Shown here one piece after another: positions 42,882 through 51,533 of a DNA stretch of 64,000 nt. How positions within the stretch are numbered: position 1 is the stretch's first letter; the number at the start of each line of letters is the position of its first letter. The translations under genes and the position numbers were made by a program. The notes below the pieces were generated by a model. The model saw only the letters and a program-made list of their open reading frames with translations. It was not told where the DNA came from and did no database searches. This DNA comes from Bacillota bacterium (GTDB lineage: Bacteria > Bacillota > Clostridia > Monoglobales > Firm-18): assembly GCA_023228885.1 (NCBI GenBank), contig JALOAJ010000010.1:1-64000 (forward strand), given 5' to 3'.

Positions 42882-44387
42882 TTAAGCATTGACGGGTTTA
42901 AGACCTTGGTAGTCATCCGTATAATCAGTAAGCTTTGTAACTTCAATTAGCTGAATTCCATTTGCCGGCAGGGTGGTGAAAACTTTGGCTTTGCCCTCGT
43001 CTGATTTTAGCCTATACACATCAACTGAGGGGTATTGCGCCCTTTTAACAATCTCCATAACATCCCTTTTGGGATACCGCGGCCTTCCCAGCGTTTTCCA
43101 TACTTCGTAGGCGTTTCCGTTTTTTTCATCAACCTTTTGAACCGAAACAATTACCTCATCAAATTTGCAGGGTATTTCAATTTTTGCATTTATATCCTTG
43201 CCCTGCCCTGCAACGGGGTTGAACAGCAGCATGCTTATGTTGCCGAAATTATCGATTGTTACACAGCATATATCGTCCAAACGGAGGATGTTTTCTTTAA
43301 GCCTGTTGGCAAAGGCGAATGCGTGAAACACAGGCTTGCGTATGCCGTTTTCAGTCAAAAGCCCGAATCCTCCGTGAAACAGTGCGCGGGGAATGTCCGC
43401 CTCTTCAAAAACATCGCTGAAAACCCAATATGAATACGAATTTGCCAAGTCATCGGCATGCGTTAGTATATATGCCACATATGCGGCGTTGAAGGCGGTG
43501 TCATGAATAGGGTCAATACAGCTGTACGAGGTGTTCCATTCCGTTATATGCAGCGGAAATTCGTTCTTTTCGGCAATGTCTGAAATTTGTTTAAATTTTT
43601 CTACCGCGTCGGAAGGGGGAACATGCTCCATGTAGCAGAATTCACCTTCAAAACGCCTGTCATATCCGGTATACACATGATGGCTTATAAAATCAGGTCT
43701 TATATTTTGCGATGCGCAAAACTCAATAAATCTGGAAACCCAATCTACTCCTTGCCCCTGTGTTGCAGGGCCTCCGACTTTAAGGTCGGGGCATATGCTT
43801 TTCACCGCTTCTGCCGTTGCCTTATAAAGCTTGTGGTATTCTTCCTCTCTATTGCCGGAAACAGGCTGCCAAAAATCGACACACGGTTCGTTCCACACCT
43901 CAAAATACCACTTTTTTACTTCATCGATGCCGTAATAATCGGCGGCAGTTTGCAGGAAGTTTTTTATAAGCTTAACCCATAAAGAGATATTTTTTGGTTC
44001 GGTAACATTACCCTTCCACCAAAAGATGGTTTTATCTCCCGCTGCCATCTGCTCCGGCATAAACCCAAACTCCACAAACGGCTTTATCCCCACAGAAAGC
44101 AAATTATCAATAATTTTTAAGATGTTTTTAAAATTAAATAAAGGTCTTTCAAGTGTGACAACGGGCGTGGCGCCGACCTTTATTTCCTCTCTGTACACAC
44201 CCGTATCATCATGAAAGATGCCGTGCCCCCTTATGTATTCAAAGCCGATTTCCCTTTGCACCTTTGCAAGGTTTTCCATATAATCTTGGCGCAGAGCAAG
44301 AGACAGCCTGCCCGACCCTATACATTTTTTAAAGTTTTTGTTATACTTTTTTATTATTTCGGTGCTGACAGCAATTTTAATCTGCAT
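42882..44387 (-). CDS. GH39-like glycoside hydrolase
   Basis: The 501-residue protein matches GH39 beta-xylosidases/alpha-L-iduronidases. It has FEYIRGHGIFHDD near the start, KKWYFEVWNEPCVDFW near residue 160 (acid/base Glu in NEP), PDFISHHVYTG and FPLHITEWNTSY near residue 270 (nucleophile Glu), and a C-terminal beta domain. It has no signal peptide and should be cytoplasmic. Being paired with a sulfatase fits removal of sulfate and a terminal sugar from imported oligosaccharides. Xylose, iduronate or another sugar are possible; I cannot decide from sequence. A perfect-consensus promoter lies just upstream. Confidence 0.85.
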   Translation of the reverse strand: MQIKIAVSTEIIKKYNKNFKKCIGSGRLSLALRQDYMENLAKVQREIGFEYIRGHGIFHDDTGVYREEIKVGATPVVTLERPLFNFKNILKIIDNLLSVGIKPFVEFGFMPEQMAAGDKTIFWWKGNVTEPKNISLWVKLIKNFLQTAADYYGIDEVKKWYFEVWNEPCVDFWQPVSGNREEEYHKLYKATAEAVKSICPDLKVGGPATQGQGVDWVSRFIEFCASQNIRPDFISHHVYTGYDRRFEGEFCYMEHVPPSDAVEKFKQISDIAEKNEFPLHITEWNTSYSCIDPIHDTAFNAAYVAYILTHADDLANSYSYWVFSDVFEEADIPRALFHGGFGLLTENGIRKPVFHAFAFANRLKENILRLDDICCVTIDNFGNISMLLFNPVAGQGKDINAKIEIPCKFDEVIVSVQKVDEKNGNAYEVWKTLGRPRYPKRDVMEIVKRAQYPSVDVYRLKSDEGKAKVFTTLPANGIQLIEVTKLTDYTDDYQGLKPVNA

Positions 44388-44414
44388 ACGATTGCCCCCT
44401 TAATTTATACACTT

Positions 44415-44442
44415 ATTATAACAATGGATAAGTATATGTCAA
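44415..44442 (-). promoter_or_regulatory. Consensus sigma-A promoter for GH39-sulfatase operon
   Basis: On the minus strand TTGACA (44442-44437) and TATAAT (44420-44415) are both perfect, with a 16-bp spacer. It lies about 28 bp upstream of the ATG at 44387, so the leader is very short. Confidence 0.75.
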
Positions 44443-44509
44443 TAAAAACAGGGGTTAATGTTTCGCAAAAGGCAGAAAAGTTAAAATAGGTGCTTAAAGT
44501 TATAATAAT

Positions 44510-44549
44510 ACAGTATACCAACGAAGCGCTGCGCTGATATACTGTTTTT
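44510..44549 (+). terminator. Hairpin with T run upstream of permease operon
   Basis: ACAGTATA (44510-44517) pairs with TATACTGT (44538-44545). An inner AGCG/CGCT stem (44525-44535) and a short T run (44545-44549) complete the structure. A TATAAT lies just before it at 44501-44506 without a clear -35. It may be an attenuator or leader hairpin for the permease operon starting at 44611. Confidence 0.45.
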
Positions 44550-44610
44550 AGGCATAAAAGGGTTGAAACGGTATGCTTGACAACAGTTTAAAAGGAGGCG
44601 TCTTTACGGG

Positions 44611-45570
44611 ATGACAAGTGCGAAACCAAAGCTTGGAAAAGACAGGGCGAAGCTTAAAACGAACAGAAGGTTTGCAAGTTTTAAAAGCAATGCCGAGTTT
44701 TTTTTGTTATGTCTGCCCGGGCTGCTTTATTTTTTTGTATTCCATTACTTGCCCATGGGTGGTATATTAATAGCTTTTAAAGAATACAACTACAAACTTG
44801 GCATATTCGGGAGCAAGTGGATAGGGCTTAAAAATTTTGAATTTTTCTTTTTATCGCAAGATGCTTGGCGCATTACAAGAAATACGGTGGGATACAGCTT
44901 TTTGTTTATGCTCACAGGCATGTTTTCGGCTGTTTTAGTTGCCTTGCTGCTAAACGAGCTAAAAAATAAAAGCCTTATAAAGTATTATCAAACCACCATG
45001 ATATTGCCGCATTTTTTATCGTGGGTTATTGTGGCGTTTATAACGTTTATAATGCTAAACCCTGCTTACGGCGTGCTAAATAAGGCGCTTATATCACTTG
45101 GCTTTGAGGAAAGGCAATGGTATTCCGAGTTCAAGTATTGGCCGCCCATACTTACAATATCAAATGTTTGGAAGCATGTTGGAATGAGCAGCGTGATTTA
45201 CTATTCGTCTTTGATGGGGGCAGACAAAGAAATGTATGAGGCAGCGACGATTGACGGCGCGGGGCGTTTCAAACAGGCAATATACATATCAATACCGTTT
45301 TTAGTGCCTATTATGACAATCATGCTTATTTTAAACCTTGGTAACGTGTTTCGGGGCGATTTTGGTTTGTTTTATCAGGTTCCGCGTGATATAGGGGCTT
45401 TGTACCCCGCAACGGATATAATAGATACATATGTTTATAGAGGGCTGTTTTCAGGCAGTATCGGCATGGCATCGGCGGTTGGGTTTTTCCAATCGTTCAT
45501 AGGGCTTTTTATGGTGGCGGTCAGCAACCAGATAATAAGAAAAATTAACCCGGAAAATAGCTTGTATTAA
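44611..45570 (+). CDS. Sugar ABC transporter permease, LplB type
   Basis: The 319-residue protein has six predicted membrane spans, YLPMGGILIAFKEYN near residue 50, and the EAA loop YEAATIDGAGRFKQAIYISIP that docks to the ATPase. It has the same length as the minus-strand permease at 14578-15537 and is its counterpart. AAAGGAGG lies upstream of the ATG. It begins the second glycan locus, followed by its partner permease, the YesN/YesM pair and a binding protein. Confidence 0.93.
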   Translation: MTSAKPKLGKDRAKLKTNRRFASFKSNAEFFLLCLPGLLYFFVFHYLPMGGILIAFKEYNYKLGIFGSKWIGLKNFEFFFLSQDAWRITRNTVGYSFLFMLTGMFSAVLVALLLNELKNKSLIKYYQTTMILPHFLSWVIVAFITFIMLNPAYGVLNKALISLGFEERQWYSEFKYWPPILTISNVWKHVGMSSVIYYSSLMGADKEMYEAATIDGAGRFKQAIYISIPFLVPIMTIMLILNLGNVFRGDFGLFYQVPRDIGALYPATDIIDTYVYRGLFSGSIGMASAVGFFQSFIGLFMVAVSNQIIRKINPENSLY

Positions 45571-45587
45571 ACTGGAGGGCAAAAAAG

Positions 45588-46484
45588 GTGACGAAAAGAA
45601 AAATTAAGATAGATTATAGAATTGGGATTCATTTGTTTTTCATAATTTTCAGCTTGGCGTTTATTATACCTTTTATATATGTGTTGTCAATATCCTTTTC
45701 AAACGATATGGATATAAAGCAATACGGCTATCAGTTCATTCCCAAAACTTTTGATTTGGGAGCGTATACATATGTTTTCCAAAACCCCGAGCAACTGCTG
45801 AGCTCATACAAAATAACCACTTTCACATCGCTGGTTGGAACCTTTTGCAGCGTGATGATAATGGCGCTAATGGCGTACCCGCTCTCGCGCAGTAATTTTA
45901 CATATCGAAAACAGGTTTCATTTTTTGTTTTTTTCACGATGATATTCGGCGGGGGCTTGATTCCCTCATACATACTTATAACAAAGTATTTAAGGCTTGG
46001 AAACACCGTGTGGATATATTTGTTTGCGGGGCTTGCAAATGCATGGCACATAATTATAATGAGAACATTTTTTCAAAGTTTGCCCTCGGCGCTTGTTGAA
46101 TCGGCAAAAATGGATGGGGCGGGTGAGCTAAAAATTTTATTCCGCATCATTATGCCCCTGTCTAAGCCCGTTATAGCGACAATTTCGCTTTTTATCCTGT
46201 TGCAAAGGTGGAACGATTGGGCTACGGCGCTTGTATACATAAACAATAAGCGTCTTTACACCCTTCAATTTCTTTTGCAAAGAATACTGCGCGAGGCGGA
46301 GTTTATTAACACAATGATGAACGAGGGGATGGATAACCACCTTGTGGGAGGCATGATAAATATACCGACAGAAAGCATAAGGTTTGCAATGTGCGTTGTG
46401 GCTGCCGGTCCAATGCTTATCATTTTCCCATTCTTTCAAAAATACTTTGTCAAAGGGCTTACCATCGGCTCGGTCAAGGGCTAA
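45588..46484 (+). CDS. Sugar ABC transporter permease, YtcP/LplC type
   Basis: This 298-residue CUT1 permease starts with GTG after GGAGGG, 17 bp downstream of the LplB-type gene. It shows the EAA loop ESAKMDGAGELKILFRIIMPLSKP and the ending FPFFQKYFVKGLTIGSVKG, nearly the same tail as the minus-strand copy at 13681-14562. It completes the channel for the lipoprotein at 49992-51518. No ATPase is encoded nearby. Confidence 0.93.
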   Translation: MTKRKIKIDYRIGIHLFFIIFSLAFIIPFIYVLSISFSNDMDIKQYGYQFIPKTFDLGAYTYVFQNPEQLLSSYKITTFTSLVGTFCSVMIMALMAYPLSRSNFTYRKQVSFFVFFTMIFGGGLIPSYILITKYLRLGNTVWIYLFAGLANAWHIIIMRTFFQSLPSALVESAKMDGAGELKILFRIIMPLSKPVIATISLFILLQRWNDWATALVYINNKRLYTLQFLLQRILREAEFINTMMNEGMDNHLVGGMINIPTESIRFAMCVVAAGPMLIIFPFFQKYFVKGLTIGSVKG

Positions 46485-46534
46485 CCCATTGTGAACTTAC
46501 CATGATTTAGCGGCATTTGAAGGGGCTTGATGCC

Positions 46535-46563
46535 TTGACAATGCCCATGCTATCGTGTACTAT
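46535..46563 (+). promoter_or_regulatory. Probable sigma-A promoter for yesNM-like genes
   Basis: A perfect TTGACA at 46535-46540 and TACTAT at 46558-46563 (4 of 6 matches) have a 17-bp spacer, about 31 bp upstream of the ATG at 46595. This would allow the regulators to be made independently of the permeases. Confidence 0.5.
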
Positions 46564-46594
46564 TAAATTATGAAAAATAAGCGGCGGTGGCAAA

Positions 46595-48115
46595 ATGTTT
46601 AAAGTGATTGTGGTTGACGATGAGTTTAATATCAGAGAAGGAATTAAAAAATTTATCGAGACAAATCTCACCGGATTTGAGGTAACCCACACGGCATCCG
46701 ACGGGCGCGGTGCGATTGACATTTTAAAAAAAGAGCATGTCGATGTTGTTATTACCGACATAAAAATGTCGAGCCTATCCGGGCTTGATGTAGCCCGCTA
46801 CATAAAGCAAAACGGTCTTAGCAGTAAAATTGTTCTTATAAGCGGTTATAAGGATTTTGAATATGCTCAAAAGGCAATTGAATATAATGTAGAGCATTAT
46901 TTATTAAAGCCGACCGATTTTAAACAAATGAAAAGTGTGCTGTGTGCTGTCCGTGAACAGCTTGAAAATGAAAGACACAGCTTTGATGAGAAAGAGCGTA
47001 ACCGCAAGCTGCTTTCTTTTTTTCGCAGCGAGTTTTTTATAGGGCTTGCCATGAATGCGTTTAAAAGCAAAGAGGAAATTAGAAACCGTATGCAGTTTTT
47101 GGACTTGAACGTCGACCCTGAACAGGCTAATTGTGCGGTTATAGATATAAAAATTGAAGATTACGACGAATTTCTTGCGGCGTGGGGCAGAGGCAAGGAA
47201 GGGCTAAACAATGCAATTTGGAACATAATAAATTGCGCCGACAGCAGGTGGCTGTTTTACCCTATTTTAATTTTAGACAATACGATAAAAACAATATGCC
47301 TTTTTGCGGATAAAGAGCAAATAAATTTTTACAAAGAACTATGCACAATTTTGGAGGAAATAAAGAGCAACCTTTTTGATTATTTTTCAATGCAGGTAAA
47401 CTATACGGTTTTAAAAACTTTTAAGGGCATTTATGAGCTGGCGGGCGCGGTTGCCTACCCCAAAGATGGCGATGCCAACGGCGAAAAACTAAAACTGCTT
47501 CGCGCATATATGCTTTCGGGCGATGGTGAAAAGGCGCTTAACCTTTTTAGCGCATTCTTTGAACAAATGCGGCAAAGCGATGCGGATAATTTAAAAGCTA
47601 ATTTGCTGAAATGGTTTGAGCTTCTTTTAAAAGGAGTGTTTGCCGCACCCGAACCGGCAGAGGTTGGAATTGGGCTGCGGAAAATCTCGGATTCTGAAGG
47701 CTATTCCGAAATGAGGAAACAGGCAGAGGAGCTTATTTCAGACATTTGCATGATGGCAGGCGAAAAGGACAACCAGGTTGAGTCGGTCATACGCCAGGCA
47801 AAGAACTTTATAGATGAAAATTATATGAGAGACATATCCCTTGATGATGTAGCTAACACGGTATATCTATCGCCGATATATTTTAGCCGATTTTTCAAAA
47901 CGCACACCGGCGAAACTTTTACCGACTATCTTATAGGCGTAAGGATGAAGCATGCAATAGAGCTGCTTTCTAACACAGATTACACCATAAATGAAATAAG
48001 CGTCAGAGTTGGATATAACAGCAGATATTTTAACCGTATTTTTAAAAAATACACCGGCTTTACCCCGCGGGAATACTGCCGCAAGGTTCTTTTTTGGGGG
48101 GCTGATAAACTTTGA
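46595..48115 (+). CDS. yesN: YesN-type response regulator with AraC output
   Basis: The 506-residue protein has an N-terminal receiver domain (VIVVDDEFNIREG; phosphoacceptor Asp near residue 55 in DVVITDIKMSS; LLKPTD Lys near 105). A long middle region and a C-terminal AraC double helix-turn-helix (about 400-500: SLDDVANTVYLSPIYFSRFF, TINEISVRVGYNSRYFNRIF) follow. It is the DNA-binding half of a two-component system with the sensor encoded immediately downstream; the stop TGA overlaps the TTG start of that gene. It should activate the second locus in response to an extracellular sugar. The gene name is by family, not orthology. Confidence 0.9.
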   Translation: MFKVIVVDDEFNIREGIKKFIETNLTGFEVTHTASDGRGAIDILKKEHVDVVITDIKMSSLSGLDVARYIKQNGLSSKIVLISGYKDFEYAQKAIEYNVEHYLLKPTDFKQMKSVLCAVREQLENERHSFDEKERNRKLLSFFRSEFFIGLAMNAFKSKEEIRNRMQFLDLNVDPEQANCAVIDIKIEDYDEFLAAWGRGKEGLNNAIWNIINCADSRWLFYPILILDNTIKTICLFADKEQINFYKELCTILEEIKSNLFDYFSMQVNYTVLKTFKGIYELAGAVAYPKDGDANGEKLKLLRAYMLSGDGEKALNLFSAFFEQMRQSDADNLKANLLKWFELLLKGVFAAPEPAEVGIGLRKISDSEGYSEMRKQAEELISDICMMAGEKDNQVESVIRQAKNFIDENYMRDISLDDVANTVYLSPIYFSRFFKTHTGETFTDYLIGVRMKHAIELLSNTDYTINEISVRVGYNSRYFNRIFKKYTGFTPREYCRKVLFWGADKL

Positions 48116-49884
48116 GCCGAAAATCCAAGCTGATAAATTACATAAGAAATTATCGCCTTAAAAGCATTTTTGTCAGAAACACCGCCTTAATCATAATTTT
48201 GGTTCTTATCCCCATTACGGTATTATCCTATATTTTGAATAAAAACTTTGATTCAACTCAGTTCAAGGAAAGCGCTTTAATAAATTTAAATGCGCTTACC
48301 GGAAATCGCGATTTGCTCGAAACTGTTATTGAGCAAAACAGGCTTTTGGCGGCAAACCTTACGCTGCACGAAGATATTCGGAGTTTTTTATTATTTAACG
48401 ATAGCGACACATTCGCAAGCCATGTCGGCAGGGTATCTTCGGTTATTGAACAATACACCTTGGTATATGATAATATTGATTCGATTTATATTTATTCGCA
48501 AAAAAATAATTTCGTTGTTTCTAAAAGGGCAAACGAGGGTTTTGAATTGTTCGGAGACAAATCATGGTATGAAATCAGCAATGACACACCCAAAAATACA
48601 GTTGACATAAGGCTTAGAAGGCGAGATGATTCCGGCTCTTATATTCTGTCCGCGTGCGCGCCCGTTAGGCTAAACGACAACTATTTGGGCGCTGTTGTCG
48701 TAAACATCAAAATGTCGGCGTTGCGGCGTATGATTGACGGCGCGAACAATTCGTCGGTGCAGGATACATATGTGATAGACGAAAACGGGCGGATTATTTA
48801 CAGCTTTAACAATCAATTGATTAGCAAACCATCCTCCGAGGTGGAAGCTCTTTGCGGTATCGAGAATGCAAGCCCGGGTCAAGCATACTTAGTTACCGAC
48901 AAGGATGGGAAAAAGTTTTGCACAATGCTCGAATCGAGCAAATTTAACTGGAAATATGTTTCGGTGATGCAAAATGTGTTTGACCAAAGGAAAAACGACG
49001 GCGCCTTTTATTATAAAGTATTCATTTTTTTGTTTGCGTTCGTAACGGGGATTATAATTTCAATTACAATTTCCATAAAGGCGTTTAAGCCTATTGACAC
49101 CATCGTTTCTGTTATAGACAAACCCGACAGATGGAACGAAAACCCCGAGGGAATGCTGAGAAATGAAATAAGGTATATAATTGACAACATTTTAAAAACC
49201 GTAAAAACAAATGAGCAGCTTAAAAATGAGCTAAGCGACAGAATCGGGCTGCTCAATTCATCGCATATAGCAATTCTTCAAGACCAAATAACCCCGCATT
49301 TTATTTATAATACGCTTGAGTCGATTAACTGGATGACGGTAGACTACTTAGGATATGAAAACAAGGTTTCCGAGGCGGTTTTATTGCTGTCAAAGCTTTT
49401 GCGGGCGTGCTCCGCCACCCACACATTTATGTCCTCCGTTAAGGAAGAACTTGAGTATACAAGAATTTATGCGAGAATTTTGCGCATAAGGTTTGGAGAT
49501 ATGTTCGACATAGTTTTTAATGTTGAATCCGAAACCTTAAATTTACAGACTATTAAGATGAGCCTTCAGCCGCTTATTGAAAACTCGGTATATCATGGCA
49601 TAAAGCCGAAGCAAAAACGCGGGCGCATTGAGGTTCGGGGCTATATCAGCGGCGAAAACTTGGTTTTCGAGGTGGAGGATGATGGCGTGGGAATGACGGC
49701 GGAGGTAAAGAGTGGGATAAACGACACTTTTGCCAGAGCGTATATTTTAAAAGGCAAAAACCTTGGACTATCAAACCTCAGCCAAAGAATTAAATTGATT
49801 TTCGGGGAAAATTATTCGTTGGAAATAGTAAAAAGCGATGAACGCGGCACGCTAATTCGCATGACGATGCCCAAGGTTACTTAA
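48112..49884 (+). CDS. yesM: YesM-type sensor histidine kinase
   Basis: The 590-residue protein has membrane spans near 22-44 and 303-322 flanking an extracellular Cache-like sensor. A HAMP-like stretch (KAFKPIDTIVSVI) follows. The His_kinase domain has DQITPHFIYNTLESINWM near 395, with the phosphorylated His in PHF. An HATPase domain with N-box SLQPLIENSVYHGIK and G-box VEDDGVGM completes it. It starts with TTG overlapping the upstream stop, so translation is coupled to the response regulator. Together they sense glycan fragments outside the cell. Confidence 0.9.
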   Translation: MSRKSKLINYIRNYRLKSIFVRNTALIIILVLIPITVLSYILNKNFDSTQFKESALINLNALTGNRDLLETVIEQNRLLAANLTLHEDIRSFLLFNDSDTFASHVGRVSSVIEQYTLVYDNIDSIYIYSQKNNFVVSKRANEGFELFGDKSWYEISNDTPKNTVDIRLRRRDDSGSYILSACAPVRLNDNYLGAVVVNIKMSALRRMIDGANNSSVQDTYVIDENGRIIYSFNNQLISKPSSEVEALCGIENASPGQAYLVTDKDGKKFCTMLESSKFNWKYVSVMQNVFDQRKNDGAFYYKVFIFLFAFVTGIIISITISIKAFKPIDTIVSVIDKPDRWNENPEGMLRNEIRYIIDNILKTVKTNEQLKNELSDRIGLLNSSHIAILQDQITPHFIYNTLESINWMTVDYLGYENKVSEAVLLLSKLLRACSATHTFMSSVKEELEYTRIYARILRIRFGDMFDIVFNVESETLNLQTIKMSLQPLIENSVYHGIKPKQKRGRIEVRGYISGENLVFEVEDDGVGMTAEVKSGINDTFARAYILKGKNLGLSNLSQRIKLIFGENYSLEIVKSDERGTLIRMTMPKVT

Positions 49885-49991
49885 AAAGGTTAAATTTCAT
49901 ACCAAAAGTAAAGATAGAACAGTTTAAAAGAAGGCATGATTTTAGATATAATTAAAATATAAAAATAACTAAAAAAGGCGGGATTTACATT

Positions 49992-51518
49992 ATGGCAATT
50001 TTCATCAAAAAAACCATATGCGCTATATTGGCGGGCGTCATGGCGATTGCTATGCTTTCGGGATGCAACGGCACGGTTAAGCAGGGGGCGGAAAAGACCA
50101 CGCTGAAGTGGATGATGCTTGGCCCCGGCGAACAGACAGACAGCCAAGCGGTTATGACGGAATTTAACAACAGGCTTGAAAAGGTAATGCCGGATGTAAA
50201 CCTTGAACTGGAAATATATCCGATTGCAGACTATGACCAAAAATGGAAGCTTTATGCTGCCGCCAACGCAGCGTTAGACCTTGCATGGACGGGCTGGCTT
50301 GTGGACATAATCGGAACGGTCAACGGCAGCGCATATATGCAGCTTGATGACTTGATTGAAGAATATGCGCCGGATATAAAAAATGAAATCCCCGACCAAT
50401 ACTTTAAGAAAATAAACGGCGGCACATATTTCGTGCCCAACTATCAAATGATGTTTAAAAGCCCGGTGGGGTTACGCACGCATAAAGAGATTTCAGATAA
50501 ATACTGGGATGTTAAAAGGGCGGCGGAAATTTTCGCCCAAAACGACACGATGAACGAGGCGTGCTATGATGTTATAGAGGAATACCTTAAAAACGCGAAG
50601 GAAAACGGAGACATAAAACTTGGCGTCAGCCCGCCAACATTTATTTTTACAAAGGGAAAAGGCTATTATAATGTAGGGGGCATATGCGGAGTAAGGATTT
50701 CAGATAAAAGTTTGAGGGTAGTTGCAAACTTTGAAATGCCGGAAACAAAGCTGTACTTTGACAAAATGGCGCAATGGTACCAAAAGGGTTACATACGGAA
50801 AGACATTATTACCGTGCAGGACCCTCGCTCGTATGACGGAAAACAGGATGGTTCGCTTATTTGGGCGCACAGCTATTTTAAAGGAGATAACGAAAAGGAA
50901 ACCGCACAGTATGGTTTTCCCATTGAAGTGGTGCCTATGGATAAGCGGTATTATTACGATGGAGAAATCACAAGCACAGGCACTGCTATTCCACGCGGAA
51001 GCAAAAACCCCGAGACGGCAATGAAGCTGTTGAATCTGATGAACACCAAAAAGGGTGCAGAGCTTTATAATCTTTTGGTATTCGGACTTGAGGGGCAGCA
51101 TTATAAAAAAATATCGGACATCAGAATTGAAACCTTCGATTACGCCGATATCGGGCAAAGCAACAGTAAATACGGTCTTTGGAAGTGGGCTGTGGGAAAC
51201 ACCTTCAACGCATACCTTAACCAAGCGTACGCAGATGATTATAATGACTACATAAAAGGGTTAAATGAGGAAGTTTTGGTGGACCCCATTCCCCTGATAG
51301 ATTTCGTGCTTGATAAATCGTCAATCACCACCGAGCTTGCACAATGTCAGGCTGTGTCGAGGGAATTTCAAAATTCATTGGCAACAGGCACCCTTCCGGA
51401 CCATGAATCGGTATATGCTGAAATGGTGAGCAAAATGAAAAAGGCGGGGTCGGATAAAATCGTTGCCGAGACACAGCGTCAAGTGGATGAATACCTTAAG
51501 GCATATGCCGACAGATAA
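49992..51518 (+). CDS. Extracellular solute-binding lipoprotein
   Basis: The 508-residue protein has a lipoprotein signal with lipobox LSGC (Cys near residue 26) and a family-1/LipO-like body (TTLKWMMLGPGEQTD, YAAANAALDLAWTGW, GTAIPRGSKNPETAMKLLNLM). It should deliver oligosaccharides to the permeases at 44611-46484, from which it is separated by the regulator genes. A TATAAT lies at 49947-49952 without a good -35, so its own promoter is possible. Confidence 0.9.
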   Translation: MAIFIKKTICAILAGVMAIAMLSGCNGTVKQGAEKTTLKWMMLGPGEQTDSQAVMTEFNNRLEKVMPDVNLELEIYPIADYDQKWKLYAAANAALDLAWTGWLVDIIGTVNGSAYMQLDDLIEEYAPDIKNEIPDQYFKKINGGTYFVPNYQMMFKSPVGLRTHKEISDKYWDVKRAAEIFAQNDTMNEACYDVIEEYLKNAKENGDIKLGVSPPTFIFTKGKGYYNVGGICGVRISDKSLRVVANFEMPETKLYFDKMAQWYQKGYIRKDIITVQDPRSYDGKQDGSLIWAHSYFKGDNEKETAQYGFPIEVVPMDKRYYYDGEITSTGTAIPRGSKNPETAMKLLNLMNTKKGAELYNLLVFGLEGQHYKKISDIRIETFDYADIGQSNSKYGLWKWAVGNTFNAYLNQAYADDYNDYIKGLNEEVLVDPIPLIDFVLDKSSITTELAQCQAVSREFQNSLATGTLPDHESVYAEMVSKMKKAGSDKIVAETQRQVDEYLKAYADR

Positions 51519-51533
51519 GCGGCGAAGCTTTTT

